Source of the DNA: Hyphomicrobiales bacterium
GTDB lineage: Bacteria; Pseudomonadota; Alphaproteobacteria; Rhizobiales; Devosiaceae
Assembly (NCBI GenBank): GCA_015487515.1
Contig: WFPQ01000035.1
Span: 1 to 15,257 of the forward strand
Reading direction: 5' to 3'
Length of the DNA: 15,257 nt
This document shows positions 7,448-15,257 of the stretch, piece by piece; the first letter of the stretch is position 1, and each line of letters opens with the position of its first letter. The position numbers and the translations under genes were made by a program. The notes under the pieces are model-generated. The model had not been told where the DNA came from and did no database searches. It worked only from the letters and a program-made list of their open reading frames with translations.

Positions 7448-8181
7448 GTTTTTGCCCCTGCAGGTTTTCTGACCCCCGTATTTGCCTTTGCCGGGCTTTT
7501 TTCCGAAAGCCGGCCATGGTCCATGATCAGGGTGCGATCGGCCTTTTCGGCCAGGGCGCTGTCGTGGGTTATGAGCATTACGGCGGTTCCCTGCTTGCGG
7601 GCCAGGTCGAACATCAGCCCTATGACCATGGCTCCCGTATCCTGGTCCAGGTTTCCCGTGGGTTCGTCTGCAAGCAGCAGGCGTGGTCTTGTCACCATTG
7701 CCCTTGCCAGGCCGACCCTTTGCTGTTCTCCCCCGGAAAGGGCGCTGGGCAGATGGTTGAGTCTTTCTCCGAGTCCTACCTCTTTTAGGGCTGCAACTGC
7801 CTTTTCGCGGATTTTTGCCACGCCGAGGCCGGTTTCGGCGATTTCCAGGGCCAGCGCCACGTTTTCCAGGGCCGACATGGATGTGATCAGGTGAAAGTTC
7901 TGGAACAATATGCCAAGGTTCCTGCGCCGGAAAATTGCCAGCTGGTCTTCGTTCAGGCCGGACAGGTCGTGTCCGGCCACGCTGATGTTGCCGCTGCTTG
8001 CCTTTTCAAGCCCGGACAGAACCATGAGCAGCGAAGTCTTGCCGCTTCCTGATGGCCCTACGATGGCCACCACCTCGGATGCATCTATCTTCAGGTTTAT
8101 GTCCTTGAGAATGTGCAGGGGCACATTGCCATTCATCATGTGCAGGTTTGCATCTGAGGTCTTTATCAGCGGTTGGGACAT
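7444..8181 (-). CDS. ybbA: ABC transporter ATP-binding protein, YbbA family
   Basis: This is the cytoplasmic ATPase that powers the overlapping permease. Its 245 residues carry Walker A GPSGSGKT (42-49), Q-loop Gln94, signature LSGGEQQ (148-154), Walker B LLLADEP with catalytic Glu173, D-loop GNLD, and H-loop His206. The LSGGEQQRV and DEPTGNLDQDTG stretches place it in the MacB/LolD/YbbA subfamily that partners FtsX-like permeases. It has no membrane segments of its own. The last residues form a basic, low-complexity tail (AKANTGVRKPAGAKT). The ATG at 8181 lacks a strong Shine-Dalgarno (only a weak ACGAGA), and a promoter is presumably in 8182-8361, but I could not identify one. In E. coli ybbA lies beside tesA; no esterase gene is visible here. 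Confidence 0.92.
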   Translation of the reverse strand: MSQPLIKTSDANLHMMNGNVPLHILKDINLKIDASEVVAIVGPSGSGKTSLLMVLSGLEKASSGNISVAGHDLSGLNEDQLAIFRRRNLGILFQNFHLITSMSALENVALALEIAETGLGVAKIREKAVAALKEVGLGERLNHLPSALSGGEQQRVGLARAMVTRPRLLLADEPTGNLDQDTGAMVIGLMFDLARKQGTAVMLITHDSALAEKADRTLIMDHGRLSEKSPAKANTGVRKPAGAKT

Positions 8182-8361
8182 GAAAATCTCGTTGTTGAGC
8201 AGGCAAACGGGTTGTGTTCCAGTTCAATTCCACAAATTGATGGATTTATGGCACGTTTCAGCCTTTGCATTACAGGCAAGTGCAGGCATATGCAAATGGC
8301 GTTGCATCGGGAACGCATCGCCCATGCCCCGGCAATCCTTTCTTTGCCATTGCATGATGAG

Positions 8362-9663
8362 CTAGCATATCGGGGTATTGTTTTGCGACAGCACATCCCC
8401 GGCAAGGTGCAGGGAGCCGCATATGATTATGCGCGCATTTACAGTCCGGGCGGCCAGTGAGATTGCCTCTTGGATGGTTTTTGCCTCAATGGCTTCAAAA
8501 CCGCTGGTCCGGGCTATTTCTGCCAGCTCTGCGGTACTCCAGCTTTTTCTTTCTCCTCCCATTTCAAGGGATATTATCTTTTCGGCCATGCCTTTGAAAT
8601 ATCCAAGAAATGCCCCCATGTCCTTGTTGGCATAGGCCCCCACTATCAGTATCAGGGGCCGTTTGCCTTCAGCACCGGACATCTGCGCAAGCGCTTCGGC
8701 CAGAGCCCTGCCGGCGGCTTCGTTGTGACCGCCATCCAGCCATAATTGCTGGGATCCGTCCAGCAGTTCCACCAGGCTGCCCTCCTTCAGTTCCATCAGC
8801 CGGCCGGGCCACGATACGTTTTTCAGCCCGGCTTCAATGGCAGTTTCATCCGGCGGCAGTTCGAAATGCCTGATGGCGGCAATGGCCAGTGCCAGGTTCT
8901 GGTTCTGGAACTTTCCCTTCAGCGATGAAAACGGCAGGTCCAGGAGTCCGAAGGAATCCTGGTATGTCAGGCGCCCGTACTGCTCGTAAAAGTCGAAATC
9001 CTGTCCGGCAAACCTGATGTCCGAGCCCAGGCGCTCGGCTTCCCTTTTTATTGCATCTGCGGCCTCTTCTGGTTGGCGGGCAATGACGGCAGGGGTGTTT
9101 TTTTTAAGGATTCCAGCCTTTTCGCGGGCTATGGAGGCAAGATCATGGCCGAGAAATTCCACGTGATCCATGGAAATCGGGGTTATCATGGTTCCCAGCG
9201 GTTTTTCTATGACATTGGTTGCATCAAATCTGCCCCCCAGCCCCACCTCCAGCAAAAGATAATCGGCTCTTGTTCTTGAAAACAGGTAAAACGCTGCAGC
9301 GGTGGTTATTTCAAAATATGTTATTGGCCGGCCGGCGTTTTTTTCTTCGCAGGTCTGCAGGGCTTCACCAAGCATTTGCTCCGAAACCAGCTTTCCGCCC
9401 AGTCGTATGCGCTCGTTGAAATTGACCAGGTGGGGGGATGTATATACATGCACCCTTTTACCGGCGGCTTCCAGAAAGGCCCTGAGATGGGCAATGGTAG
9501 AGCCCTTGCCGTTGGTGCCGGCCACGTGGATAACCGGAGGCAGCCGGTCCTGGGGCCTGCCGAGTTCCGCCAGCAGGCGCTCTATCCTGTCCAGTTTCAA
9601 ATCTATGAGCTTGTTGGGATGCAGCCTTAGCAGCCGCTCCAGGATTATGTCTGTCCGGCTCAC
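8362..9663 (-). CDS. folC: Bifunctional folylpolyglutamate synthase / dihydrofolate synthase
   Basis: FolC joins L-glutamate to dihydropteroate and extends the glutamate tail of folates in the cytoplasm, using ATP. The 433-residue sequence starts with the family's [13 protein letters not shown] element and has the P-loop VAGTNGKGS (about residues 47-55), [13 protein letters not shown], the MDHVEFLG segment, EKAGILK, and the C-terminal DGGHN motif (usually DGAHNP; here Glu replaces the Pro). Length and blocks agree with alphaproteobacterial FolC. The start is GTG at 9661-9663, overlapping the accD stop by 4 bases (GTGA), which points to translational coupling; its own Shine-Dalgarno is weak and distant. 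It is the last gene of the leftward cluster. The 180-base gap beyond its stop (8182-8361) shows no strong U-tailed terminator. Confidence 0.95.
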   Translation of the reverse strand: MSRTDIILERLLRLHPNKLIDLKLDRIERLLAELGRPQDRLPPVIHVAGTNGKGSTIAHLRAFLEAAGKRVHVYTSPHLVNFNERIRLGGKLVSEQMLGEALQTCEEKNAGRPITYFEITTAAAFYLFSRTRADYLLLEVGLGGRFDATNVIEKPLGTMITPISMDHVEFLGHDLASIAREKAGILKKNTPAVIARQPEEAADAIKREAERLGSDIRFAGQDFDFYEQYGRLTYQDSFGLLDLPFSSLKGKFQNQNLALAIAAIRHFELPPDETAIEAGLKNVSWPGRLMELKEGSLVELLDGSQQLWLDGGHNEAAGRALAEALAQMSGAEGKRPLILIVGAYANKDMGAFLGYFKGMAEKIISLEMGGERKSWSTAELAEIARTSGFEAIEAKTIQEAISLAARTVNARIIICGSLHLAGDVLSQNNTPIC

Positions 9664-10613
9664 TCGGCGTGGGCTGCCTCTGGAGGCGGTTCCATGGGCA
9701 TCAGGCCTGCATCATCGGCCTCTATGGGTTTGGCCGGCATTTTGGCGCGGGAGCTTTTCGAAGCCGGAGCCTTGCTCAGGATTCCGACCAGCGAACTTAT
9801 GGTATCGCGCAGATTGTGGCGATGCACAACCAGGTCGATCATGCCCTTTTCATGCAGATATTCGGAACGCTGAAACCCCTCGGGCAGTTTTTCCCGGATG
9901 GTCTGCTCGATCACCCTTGCCCCGGCAAAACCGATTTCGGCACCGGGTTCGGCAATATGCACATCTCCCAGCATGGCATATGATGCGGTTACTCCCCCGG
10001 TCGTGGGGTTGGTCAGAACCACGATATAGGGCAGCCCGGCCTCGTTGAGCATCTGCACGCCAATGGTGGTGCGTGGCATCTGCATCAGGGACAAGACCCC
10101 CTCCTGCATGCGCGCACCGCCGGATGTGGTAAACATTATGAACGGCAGCCTGTTCTTTGCCGCATGGGCCATGGAGGTGATTATGGTTTCACCGGCCGCG
10201 GTGCCCAGGGAGCCGCCGCGAAAATCGAAATCATGGGCGCATACGACCATTTTCTGTCCCACCACGTGCCCCGCTGCGGCAAGAATGGCATCCTTCAGGC
10301 CGGTCTTGTTCCTGTCGTCGCGCAACTGGTCCGAATAGCGCTTGGCAGACCTGAATTTCAGGGGGTCCTGTACCGTTTCGGGCACTTCCAGCTCTTCGTA
10401 TATGCCCCCGTCGAAAAAGCTGTTAAGCCTGTCCCGTGCTTTTATTCGCATGTGATGGCCGGAGCCGGGCACCACCCACTGGTTGGCTTCAAGGTCCTTG
10501 TAAAACACCATTTCCCCGGAAACCGGACACTTGACCCACAGGTTGTCCGGGCTTTCCTTCTTGTTGAGGAAGGATCGGATCTTGGGTCTGACAATGTTGT
10601 TTATCCAGTTCAT
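9660..10613 (-). CDS. accD: Acetyl-CoA carboxylase carboxyltransferase subunit beta
   Basis: AccD pairs with AccA to move the carboxyl group from biotin to acetyl-CoA, giving malonyl-CoA for fatty acid synthesis. The crotonase-fold core is clear: MIKA-type oxyanion region, [79 protein letters not shown] is the classic late block (quoted in parts here: [11 protein letters not shown] and [10 protein letters not shown]). The N-terminal zinc ribbon is degenerate: of the four usual cysteines only Cys29 remains, the others being Ser32, Val48 and Ser51, as is usual in alphaproteobacteria. The ATG at 10613 ([11 protein letters not shown], the family start) with AGAGAG upstream is preferred to the GTG at 10640, giving 317 residues. 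The C-terminal tail is low-complexity and acidic. It is coupled to folC. Confidence 0.95.
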   Translation of the reverse strand: MNWINNIVRPKIRSFLNKKESPDNLWVKCPVSGEMVFYKDLEANQWVVPGSGHHMRIKARDRLNSFFDGGIYEELEVPETVQDPLKFRSAKRYSDQLRDDRNKTGLKDAILAAAGHVVGQKMVVCAHDFDFRGGSLGTAAGETIITSMAHAAKNRLPFIMFTTSGGARMQEGVLSLMQMPRTTIGVQMLNEAGLPYIVVLTNPTTGGVTASYAMLGDVHIAEPGAEIGFAGARVIEQTIREKLPEGFQRSEYLHEKGMIDLVVHRHNLRDTISSLVGILSKAPASKSSRAKMPAKPIEADDAGLMPMEPPPEAAHAE

Positions 10614-10980
10614 TTGGGCTCTCTTTGATGTACTATTCACTAATTAAGGTATTCAAACGGCACTATTCAACCAAAAACATGATGTCCCGCAATACGGCAC
10701 CGGATAAACCGGACAAACCATCCATTCAATGCCCGGCCCCGTCTTCAGCACATTCCATCCCCATGATGTCCGGCATCGCATATCCGCCAAACTCATGTCC
10801 GGCCCGGTGTCCGTTACCGCGGGCGGGTTTCAACTTATCAGCCCTGGGGCCGCATCGCAAAGCCAATTTGTCAAAGGGCCATATGCAGGTCTTTGGGCAA
10901 TGGGCGGGCACCGGCATGCTCCGGGCGGCGGCCCGTATGCGTGTATCAAGCGGGTGATTTTGCACCTTTATTGCGTCCGG
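10614..10980 (-). other. trpA-accD intergenic gap with likely accD promoter
   Basis: This 367-base stretch interrupts an otherwise compact gene series. No reading frame on either strand resembles a protein; a 79-codon minus-strand and a 110-codon plus-strand frame have unconvincing composition. It contains an AT-rich segment just upstream of accD (10631-10680) with three related octamers, a GC-rich hairpin (CGGGC-GGCG-GCCCG, 10922-10935) without a U-tract, and an isolated minus-strand TTGACA (10869-10874) with no -10 at a normal distance. accD very probably has a promoter here, but I cannot fix its position. Confidence 0.5.
10633..10670. repeat. Three related octamers upstream of accD
   Basis: CTATTCAC (10633), GTATTCAA (10649) and CTATTCAA (10663) share the core TATTCA, in the same orientation and spaced 16 and 14 bases apart. 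The outer two therefore sit 30 bp apart, and their shared ACTATTCA begins at 10632 and 10662. They lie within 60 bases of the accD ATG, in the AT-rich patch expected to hold its promoter. They could be a regulator site or chance. Confidence 0.3.
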
Positions 10981-11817
10981 TCATTTCCTTGAATCATGCA
11001 CTCCCCCGGCAAGCGATCTTGCAAGGTCATGGATTGCCGAGACCGTGTCCGGGCCTGCCTTGCCATCGTTCAGGCTGCCGGCTATGGCCTCGACCAGGGC
11101 CGAACCTACCACCACCCCGTCCGCATGGTGTCCTATGAGTCGTGCATCCCTTGCGGTCTTGATGCCGAAACCGACCGCCACGGGCAAATCCGTGTGGGCC
11201 TTGATTCTTGCCACGGCCTGCCCCACTGCCTCATGGTTCGAAAGATCTGCTCCGGTCACCCCGGTCATTGACACGTAATATACGAAACCCGAAGTATTGA
11301 CCAGAACCTGCCCCAGGCGTTTTTCGTCGGTGGTCGGCGTGGTCAGGCGAATGAAATTCAATCCCTTTTCAAGGGCCGGGATGCATAATTCCTCATCTTC
11401 TTCTGGGGGCAGGTCAACGATAATCAGGCCATCGACTCCGGCCTTTTTGGCTTCTGACAGGAACTTTTCCGTCCCATAAATGAAAATCGGGTTGTAATAA
11501 CCCATCAGTATTACCGGTGTTTCCTGGTCCTTTTCCCGGAATTTTTTTACCATGTCCAGGGTCCTGTGCAGGGTCTGGCCGTTGGCAAGCGCCCGTTGTC
11601 CGGCCATTTGAATGGCCACCCCGTCGGCCATGGGATCGGAAAACGGCATGCCCAGCTCTATCAGGTCAGCGCCGGCGGCCGGCAGTCCCTCGAATATCTG
11701 CTGTCCCGTTTCGGGGTCCGGGTCACCGGCGGTGATGAAGGTTATAAAGGCCGGTCTGTCTGCCCTGGCGCAATCGGCAAATTTCCTTGCTATGCGGCTG
11801 TCTGAATCGTTTGCCAT
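10981..11817 (-). CDS. trpA: Tryptophan synthase alpha subunit
   Basis: TrpA cleaves indole-3-glycerol phosphate to indole and glyceraldehyde 3-phosphate; indole is channelled to TrpB in the alpha2-beta2 complex. The 278-residue TIM-barrel has the two catalytic acids in place: Glu54 (DLIELG) and Asp65 (FSDPMADG), separated by the standard 11 residues. Also visible are [45 protein letters not shown] and the phosphate-binding [10 protein letters not shown]. The ATG at 11815-11817 begins directly after the trpB stop with no gap. Its AAGGA ribosome binding site lies inside the end of trpB, so the two subunits are expected to be made in step. No intrinsic terminator with a U-tract follows. Confidence 0.97.
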   Translation of the reverse strand: MANDSDSRIARKFADCARADRPAFITFITAGDPDPETGQQIFEGLPAAGADLIELGMPFSDPMADGVAIQMAGQRALANGQTLHRTLDMVKKFREKDQETPVILMGYYNPIFIYGTEKFLSEAKKAGVDGLIIVDLPPEEDEELCIPALEKGLNFIRLTTPTTDEKRLGQVLVNTSGFVYYVSMTGVTGADLSNHEAVGQAVARIKAHTDLPVAVGFGIKTARDARLIGHHADGVVVGSALVEAIAGSLNDGKAGPDTVSAIHDLARSLAGGVHDSRK

Positions 11818-13038
11818 TTATGATCTGTCCTTCATGTGGGCGCTTACCGTATCCACATCCTTGTCTCCCCGTCCCGAAAGGCAAAGAACGATGGATTGGT
11901 TTTTTTCCATGGTCGGGGCCAGCTTTATCACCTGGGCCAGCCCGTGGGCGCTTTCAAGGGCAGGCAATATGCCCTCCAGCCTTGCGCAAAGCCTGAAGGC
12001 CTCAAGGGCCTCCTCGTCGGTTATGGGCACATATTCGACCCGTCCGATATCCTTAAGGTATGAATGCTGAGGTCCAACCCCGGGATAATCCAGCCCGGCC
12101 GAGATCGAATGTCCTTCAAGGATCTGGCCGTTTTCATCCTGCAACAGGTAGGTGCGGTTGCCGTGCAGAACCCCCGGGCTCCCCCCGGTCATTGATGCCG
12201 CATGGCCATTTTCCCGGTCCAGTCCATGGCCGCCCGCTTCGGCTCCGTACATTTTTACCTGTTCATCGTCGAGAAATTCCTGGAACAGGCCAATGGCGTT
12301 GGATCCGCCGCCAATGCAGGCCACCAGCGCATCGGGCAGTCCGCCTTCGGCTTCCCCGAATTGGCGGCGCAACTCGGTCCCGATCACCGATTGAAAGTCC
12401 CTGACCATTTCCGGGTAGGGGTGGGGGCCGGCCGCGGTTCCTATCAGGTAATAGGTATCATCCACATTGGCCACCCAGTCGCGCAGGGCTTCGTTCATGG
12501 CATCCTTCAGGGTGCCGGCCCCGGCGCTTACCGGAACTATTTTTGCTCCCAGCAGTTCCATGCGGAACACGTTGGGTGCCTGGCGTTCCACGTCGGTTTT
12601 CCCCATGTATATGACACATGGAAGCCCGAAACGGGCACAGACCGTGGCTGTTGCCACCCCGTGCTGTCCGGCCCCCGTTTCGGCAATTATGCGGGTCTTG
12701 CCCATGCGCCTGGCCAGCAATATCTGGCCAAGGCAGTTGTTCAGCTTGTGGGAGCCGGTGTGATTTAGCTCTTCACGCTTGAAATAGACCCTGGCGCCGC
12801 CCAGATGTTCGCTGAGGCGCTCGGCAAGATAAAGGGGAGAGGGCCGCCCGGTATAATGCCTGTTCAGTTTGTCCAGCTGGCTGACATATTCGGGATCGGA
12901 CTTTGCTTCCCGGTAGGATTTTTCCAGGTCCTTGATCAGCGGCATCAGGGTTTCGGCCACGAAACGTCCGCCAAACATGCCGAACCGTCCTCTCCTGTCG
13001 GGTCCTGAACGCAGGGAATTGGCTTTTACTTCATTCAT
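11818..13038 (-). CDS. trpB: Tryptophan synthase beta subunit
   Basis: TrpB condenses indole with L-serine to form tryptophan, using pyridoxal phosphate. The 406-residue protein contains the N-terminal [14 protein letters not shown] block, the cofactor lysine Lys98 in [22 protein letters not shown] with the catalytic glutamate, the phosphate cradle GGGSNAIG, and a C-terminal LSGRGDKD stretch that holds the cofactor ring. Length fits the TrpB1 type that works with TrpA, not the TrpB2 type. The ATG at 13036-13038 has a modest ribosome binding site. It lies 69 bases downstream of trpF and abuts trpA, forming a trpFBA unit. I see no attenuator or leader peptide. Confidence 0.97.
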   Translation of the reverse strand: MNEVKANSLRSGPDRRGRFGMFGGRFVAETLMPLIKDLEKSYREAKSDPEYVSQLDKLNRHYTGRPSPLYLAERLSEHLGGARVYFKREELNHTGSHKLNNCLGQILLARRMGKTRIIAETGAGQHGVATATVCARFGLPCVIYMGKTDVERQAPNVFRMELLGAKIVPVSAGAGTLKDAMNEALRDWVANVDDTYYLIGTAAGPHPYPEMVRDFQSVIGTELRRQFGEAEGGLPDALVACIGGGSNAIGLFQEFLDDEQVKMYGAEAGGHGLDRENGHAASMTGGSPGVLHGNRTYLLQDENGQILEGHSISAGLDYPGVGPQHSYLKDIGRVEYVPITDEEALEAFRLCARLEGILPALESAHGLAQVIKLAPTMEKNQSIVLCLSGRGDKDVDTVSAHMKDRS

Positions 13039-13107
13039 TTCATCACTCGCTTGACAGGTGGGCCGGATTTTGGGCCGGGCCGGATATCACGGACAGTTTT
13101 TCGGGCT

Positions 13108-13776
13108 TTACCGGTCCCCGGTCCCGTTATTATCAGCTTGCCTTGCATTGGTCACAAATTTTGTTATCAGACCGGCATTTTTTATGCCCAAAGAGCTTTC
13201 CACGCCAGACGAAACATCAATTCCCCGGGGCTTTAACCGGCTTATGGCCTGCTGAACATTGCCGGGGTTCAGGCCGCCGCCAAGAAAGAATTCCTGGTTC
13301 CCGTCCAGTTCGTCCAGCAGTTCCCATTCGAATGTTTTCCCCAGCCCGCCGGGGCGGTTTGCCTGCTCTGGTGGACTTGCATCCAGCAGAATGTGGCGTA
13401 CCAGTCCGCTGAATATACCTATTGCCCCCAGATCGGCTCTTGAACCTATGGGCAGGGCCTTGATTACCATTCGGTCCGGGGCGTCGAAATTGTCGGTGAT
13501 CCAGTCCGGGCTCTCATTGCCATGCAGTTGAATGAAATCCGGTTCGAGTTCCATTATGTTTTCAAGTGTTGCCCTGTCCGGGTTTACCAGGACCACCACC
13601 GATTTTATTTTTCCGGGGGTCATTTTTATCAATCGGCCGATTTGCTCTTTTCCGGCATGGCGCGGACTTTTGGCAAAATGCATGAATCCGACCAGGTCGG
13701 CCCCGGCTCCGATTACATGTTCAAGCATTAAGGCATCTTTTATGCCGCATATCTTGATCAGGGTTGAATTGTTCAT
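13108..13776 (-). CDS. trpF: Phosphoribosylanthranilate isomerase
   Basis: TrpF converts N-(5-phosphoribosyl)anthranilate to the 1-carboxyphenylamino deoxyribulose phosphate by an Amadori rearrangement, the step before indole-3-glycerol phosphate formation. The 222-residue barrel has the general base Cys10 (KICGI) and the general acid Asp132 (ILLDA), with FAKSPRH, QLHGNE and a late GGLNPGNV phosphate-binding segment. The ATG at 13774-13776 has GGCAAGG upstream as ribosome binding site. It is followed by trpB and trpA; trpE, D, G and C are not in the window. The 142 bases separating it from lapA contain only a weak GCCC/GGGC stem. Confidence 0.96.
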   Translation of the reverse strand: MNNSTLIKICGIKDALMLEHVIGAGADLVGFMHFAKSPRHAGKEQIGRLIKMTPGKIKSVVVLVNPDRATLENIMELEPDFIQLHGNESPDWITDNFDAPDRMVIKALPIGSRADLGAIGIFSGLVRHILLDASPPEQANRPGGLGKTFEWELLDELDGNQEFFLGGGLNPGNVQQAISRLKPRGIDVSSGVESSLGIKNAGLITKFVTNARQADNNGTGDR

Positions 13777-13918
13777 CGCCTTGCCATGTTTCCGTATGAA
13801 GCCTGTCGCCGAGTTTTCCCTGGTTCAATGGGGTGTTTTGAGATGGTGCCGCATTTATGCGTTTTTCCAGGATGCCCGTGTCAGGGCGCCTGTGCAAAGG
13901 TGTTGCTGCTGGTGATTT

Positions 13919-14266
13919 TTACAGCAGGGCCTGGTCCGGGTCTTTTGTTGCATCTTGTCCGGCCGGTTTTTTCTGCATGTCTTTTTCCATTTGCAATTCC
14001 CTGGCTCTGCTGCGCCATTGGCGCTTTTGCCTGCGTTGCCTGCCCTGGGCAAACCAGGTGGCCGTTCCACCCAGCAATACTCCGATTATCAGCAAAAGAT
14101 ATATTGCCAGGAACATGGGCATTTCCACGGGCGGAATGAGCGGGGGTTCTCCCATGAAGGGATCAAGACCTACAAGAACCATTTGCCGGTTTGCCAGGGC
14201 GAACAGCACCAGAATGATGCAGAACGGAATGAGCACCAGCCATGCGACAAGACGTTTCTTCAACAT
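13919..14266 (-). CDS. lapA: LapA-domain (DUF1049) inner-membrane protein
   Basis: This is a 115-residue member of the LapA family, whose E. coli relative is linked to lipopolysaccharide assembly control. It has two transmembrane helices (about residues 8-30 and 51-75) separated by a short Pro-rich loop. A strongly basic Arg/Gln/Lys-rich cytoplasmic tail, probably helical, then runs to a less ordered end. The FALANRQMVLVGLDPF stretch after the first helix is typical of the family. The ATG at 14264-14266 has AAGGG about 6 bases upstream. Its place directly downstream of ihfB and upstream of trpF is the standard alphaproteobacterial order, which supports the call despite low sequence information. 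The precise role here is not known. Confidence 0.85.
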   Translation of the reverse strand: MLKKRLVAWLVLIPFCIILVLFALANRQMVLVGLDPFMGEPPLIPPVEMPMFLAIYLLLIIGVLLGGTATWFAQGRQRRQKRQWRSRARELQMEKDMQKKPAGQDATKDPDQALL

Positions 14267-14340
14267 TTGTGCCCTTGCGTTCTCTGGTTCCTGCCTGTCA
14301 GTCTTGTTGCTTTGCTGCCGGACATGGGGCAGCTGGCAGG

Positions 14341-14619
14341 CTACTTGTTGAGTCTTTCGCGGATTTCCTTTCCCGCCTTGAACTGGGGGGCATATTTTTC
14401 TCCCACCTCCACCTTTTCGCCGGTGCGCGGGTTGCGCCCTATGCGGGCCGGGCGGTTCTTTACGGAAAATGCGCCAAATCCGCGCAGTTCCACCCGGTCG
14501 CCCCGGGCCAGGGCATCGCTTATTTCCCCCAGCACTGCGGCAATGATATTTTCGACGTCCTTTTGAAACAGGTGGGGATTTTCATCCACCAGCTTTTGCA
14601 CGAGTTCAGATTTAATCAA
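14341..14619 (-). CDS. ihfB: Integration host factor subunit beta
   Basis: IhfB forms a heterodimer with IhfA that binds specific sites and bends DNA sharply, aiding sigma-54 promoters, recombination and replication. The 92-residue protein has the HU/IHF fold: helices ([14 protein letters not shown]), the [12 protein letters not shown] strand pair, the minor-groove arm GRNPRTG with intercalating Pro64, and the [11 protein letters not shown] end. I place the start at the TTG of 14617-14619. It gives the family N-terminus MIKSELVQ and follows a strong GGGGAGG by 5 bases. The longer frame from the TTG at 14643 would begin upstream of the predicted transcription start. Since sigma-54 promoters often need IHF, this gene may bear on the dctP promoter, but any link is by function, not linkage. 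Confidence 0.94.
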   Translation of the reverse strand: MIKSELVQKLVDENPHLFQKDVENIIAAVLGEISDALARGDRVELRGFGAFSVKNRPARIGRNPRTGEKVEVGEKYAPQFKAGKEIRERLNK

Positions 14620-14624
14620 TTCGG

Positions 14625-14631
14625 CCTCCCC
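14625..14631 (-). promoter_or_regulatory. Ribosome binding site fixing the ihfB TTG start
   Basis: On the minus strand the sequence is GGGGAGG, followed by CCGAA and then TTG. It is a near-perfect Shine-Dalgarno at ideal spacing, and it is the main reason for choosing the uncommon TTG codon. Confidence 0.8.
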
Positions 14632-14645
14632 AAAAAACCCCAATG

Positions 14646-14675
14646 ATTACATAAAAATACGAAAATTGCAGTCAA
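14646..14675 (-). promoter_or_regulatory. Sigma-70-type promoter of ihfB
   Basis: On the minus strand, TTGACT (14670-14675) and TGTAAT (14646-14651) each match the consensus hexamer at 5 of 6 positions, with an 18-base spacer rich in T. Transcription would begin near 14639, leaving about 20 bases of leader before the TTG start. The site fills most of the 69-base gap after sppA, which suggests that ihfB is transcribed separately from sppA. Confidence 0.6.
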
Positions 14676-14688
14676 TTCTTCAACAAAT

Positions 14689-15257
14689 TCAAAGTTGCCA
14701 AAGTGATATGAGCCCGTCAAGGGGCAGACTGGCGGGCAATGCCCGCTCCAGCCCTAGCATGGCCCGGGCCTGTTCTCCCAGCAGGCGAATGATTCTTTCT
14801 TCGATGCTTTCGACCATCGGATAGACTTGTACCAGGGGCAGGTCCTCCCTGACATCGCTGTCCTGCAGCCACTTGATTGCTTCCTGTTCGCCACCGACTT
14901 CATCGATCAGCCCCGCTTTCAAGGCCACCCTGCCATTGACGATCCTGCCATCGGCAAGGGCCATGGCTGCCGTTCGGGTCAGGCCGCGCCTCTGGGCGAC
15001 TATGTCGACGAACCAGTTGAAGCTGTCATCGACCAGCGCCTGCAGGCTGTCCCGGACATCACCCTGAAGGGGCTCGTCCAGGTCCGGTTCTGCCTTCAGG
15101 GGTCCCGAGGCCACCTTGTCAAAGTCTATTCCTATGGTTTTCAGCAGTCCGGAGGCATCTACATGTTGAAACATCACGCCGATGGAGCCGACTATTGACA
15201 GGCGGCGGGCGAATATCCTGTCGGCGGCAATGGCGCTCATATAGGCGGCGGAGGCGC
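14689..15257 (-). CDS. sppA: Signal peptide peptidase SppA, S49 family (N-terminal part outside window)
   Basis: SppA is a membrane-anchored serine protease that degrades signal peptides left in the membrane after secretion. The visible 3' part (189 codons plus stop) starts just before the nucleophile: the frame reads ASAAYMSAIAADRIFA, with Ser encoded at 15250-15252. The candidate general base is the Lys of SGPLKAEPD (15094-15096), exactly 52 residues later, the same spacing as the Ser147-Lys199 dyad of Bacillus subtilis SppA. GSIGVMFQHVD and RLVD-like GLIDEVGG (catalytic-core end) are also seen. The serine context is ASAAY rather than the common ASGGY. The protein ends with a short hydrophobic stretch (LISLWQL). 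The membrane anchor and the start codon lie beyond the right edge. Confidence 0.92.
   Translation of the reverse strand, partial: ASAAYMSAIAADRIFARRLSIVGSIGVMFQHVDASGLLKTIGIDFDKVASGPLKAEPDLDEPLQGDVRDSLQALVDDSFNWFVDIVAQRRGLTRTAAMALADGRIVNGRVALKAGLIDEVGGEQEAIKWLQDSDVREDLPLVQVYPMVESIEERIIRLLGEQARAMLGLERALPASLPLDGLISLWQL

Noticed and set aside
9302..10048. Plus-strand open frame (248 codons) across folC and accD
   Set aside because: It runs across the coupled junction of two certain genes on the other strand and resembles no protein family.
10869..10874. Minus-strand TTGACA as -35 of an accD promoter
   Set aside because: The nearest TATAAT-like hexamer (TGATAA, 10835-10840) is 28 bases away, too far for a sigma-70 promoter.
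10922..10935. GC-rich hairpin as the trpA terminator
   Set aside because: Only a 5-bp stem and no U-tract on the minus strand.
10625..10965. Small frames on both strands in the trpA-accD gap (110 codons plus, 79 codons minus)
   Set aside because: They have no ribosome binding site of note, no recognisable motif and random-looking composition.
1..15257. CRISPR arrays, insertion sequences, prophage, tRNA/rRNA genes or a defence island
   Set aside because: No regularly spaced repeat series, transposase, integrase, terminal inverted repeats or RNA gene were seen; every large open region is accounted for by housekeeping or transport genes.

Overview
The window looks like chromosomal DNA of an alphaproteobacterium of moderate GC content. 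The main evidence is the left-pointing gene order sppA - ihfB - lapA - trpF - trpB - trpA - accD - folC, which is characteristic of that class, together with an AccD that has lost most of its zinc-ribbon cysteines, as alphaproteobacterial AccD proteins do. AGG (Arg) and ATA (Ile) codons are used unusually often for a proteobacterium. I cannot name a genus. There are no RNA genes, insertion sequences, phage genes or CRISPR arrays.

Left block, + strand (1-4890): the 3' part of a DctD-type sigma-54 activator gene, a 473-base regulatory region, then a complete tripartite TRAP transporter operon (dctP, dctQ, dctM). The regulatory region holds a near-consensus -24/-12 sigma-54 promoter (1260-1275). 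Upstream of it lie a 30-bp-spaced direct repeat and an 18-bp perfect dyad, both placed where an enhancer would sit. Together these suggest a self-contained dicarboxylate uptake module: a two-component regulator that switches on a TRAP importer through RpoN. A strong hairpin without a U-tract separates dctP from dctQM. The large permease is about 110 residues longer than usual, with two extra hydrophobic segments.

Middle block, - strand (4901-8181): a YbbA/YbbP-type ABC ATPase and its FtsX-like permease, overlapping by 4 bases. The permease gene converges on dctM with only 10 bases between stop codons.

Right block, - strand (8362-15257): sppA (5' end outside the window), ihfB with its own sigma-70-like promoter and a TTG start, lapA, trpF, trpB, trpA, then a 367-base non-coding gap, then accD and folC overlapping by 4 bases. 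It combines envelope proteolysis, nucleoid architecture, tryptophan synthesis, the first step of fatty acid synthesis, and folate polyglutamylation. This is a conserved neighbourhood rather than one pathway.

I did not find a convincing new defence, mobile or RNA system. The points most worth a second look are the putative sigma-54 enhancer layout, the enlarged TRAP membrane subunits, the dctP-dctQ hairpin and the trpA-accD gap.
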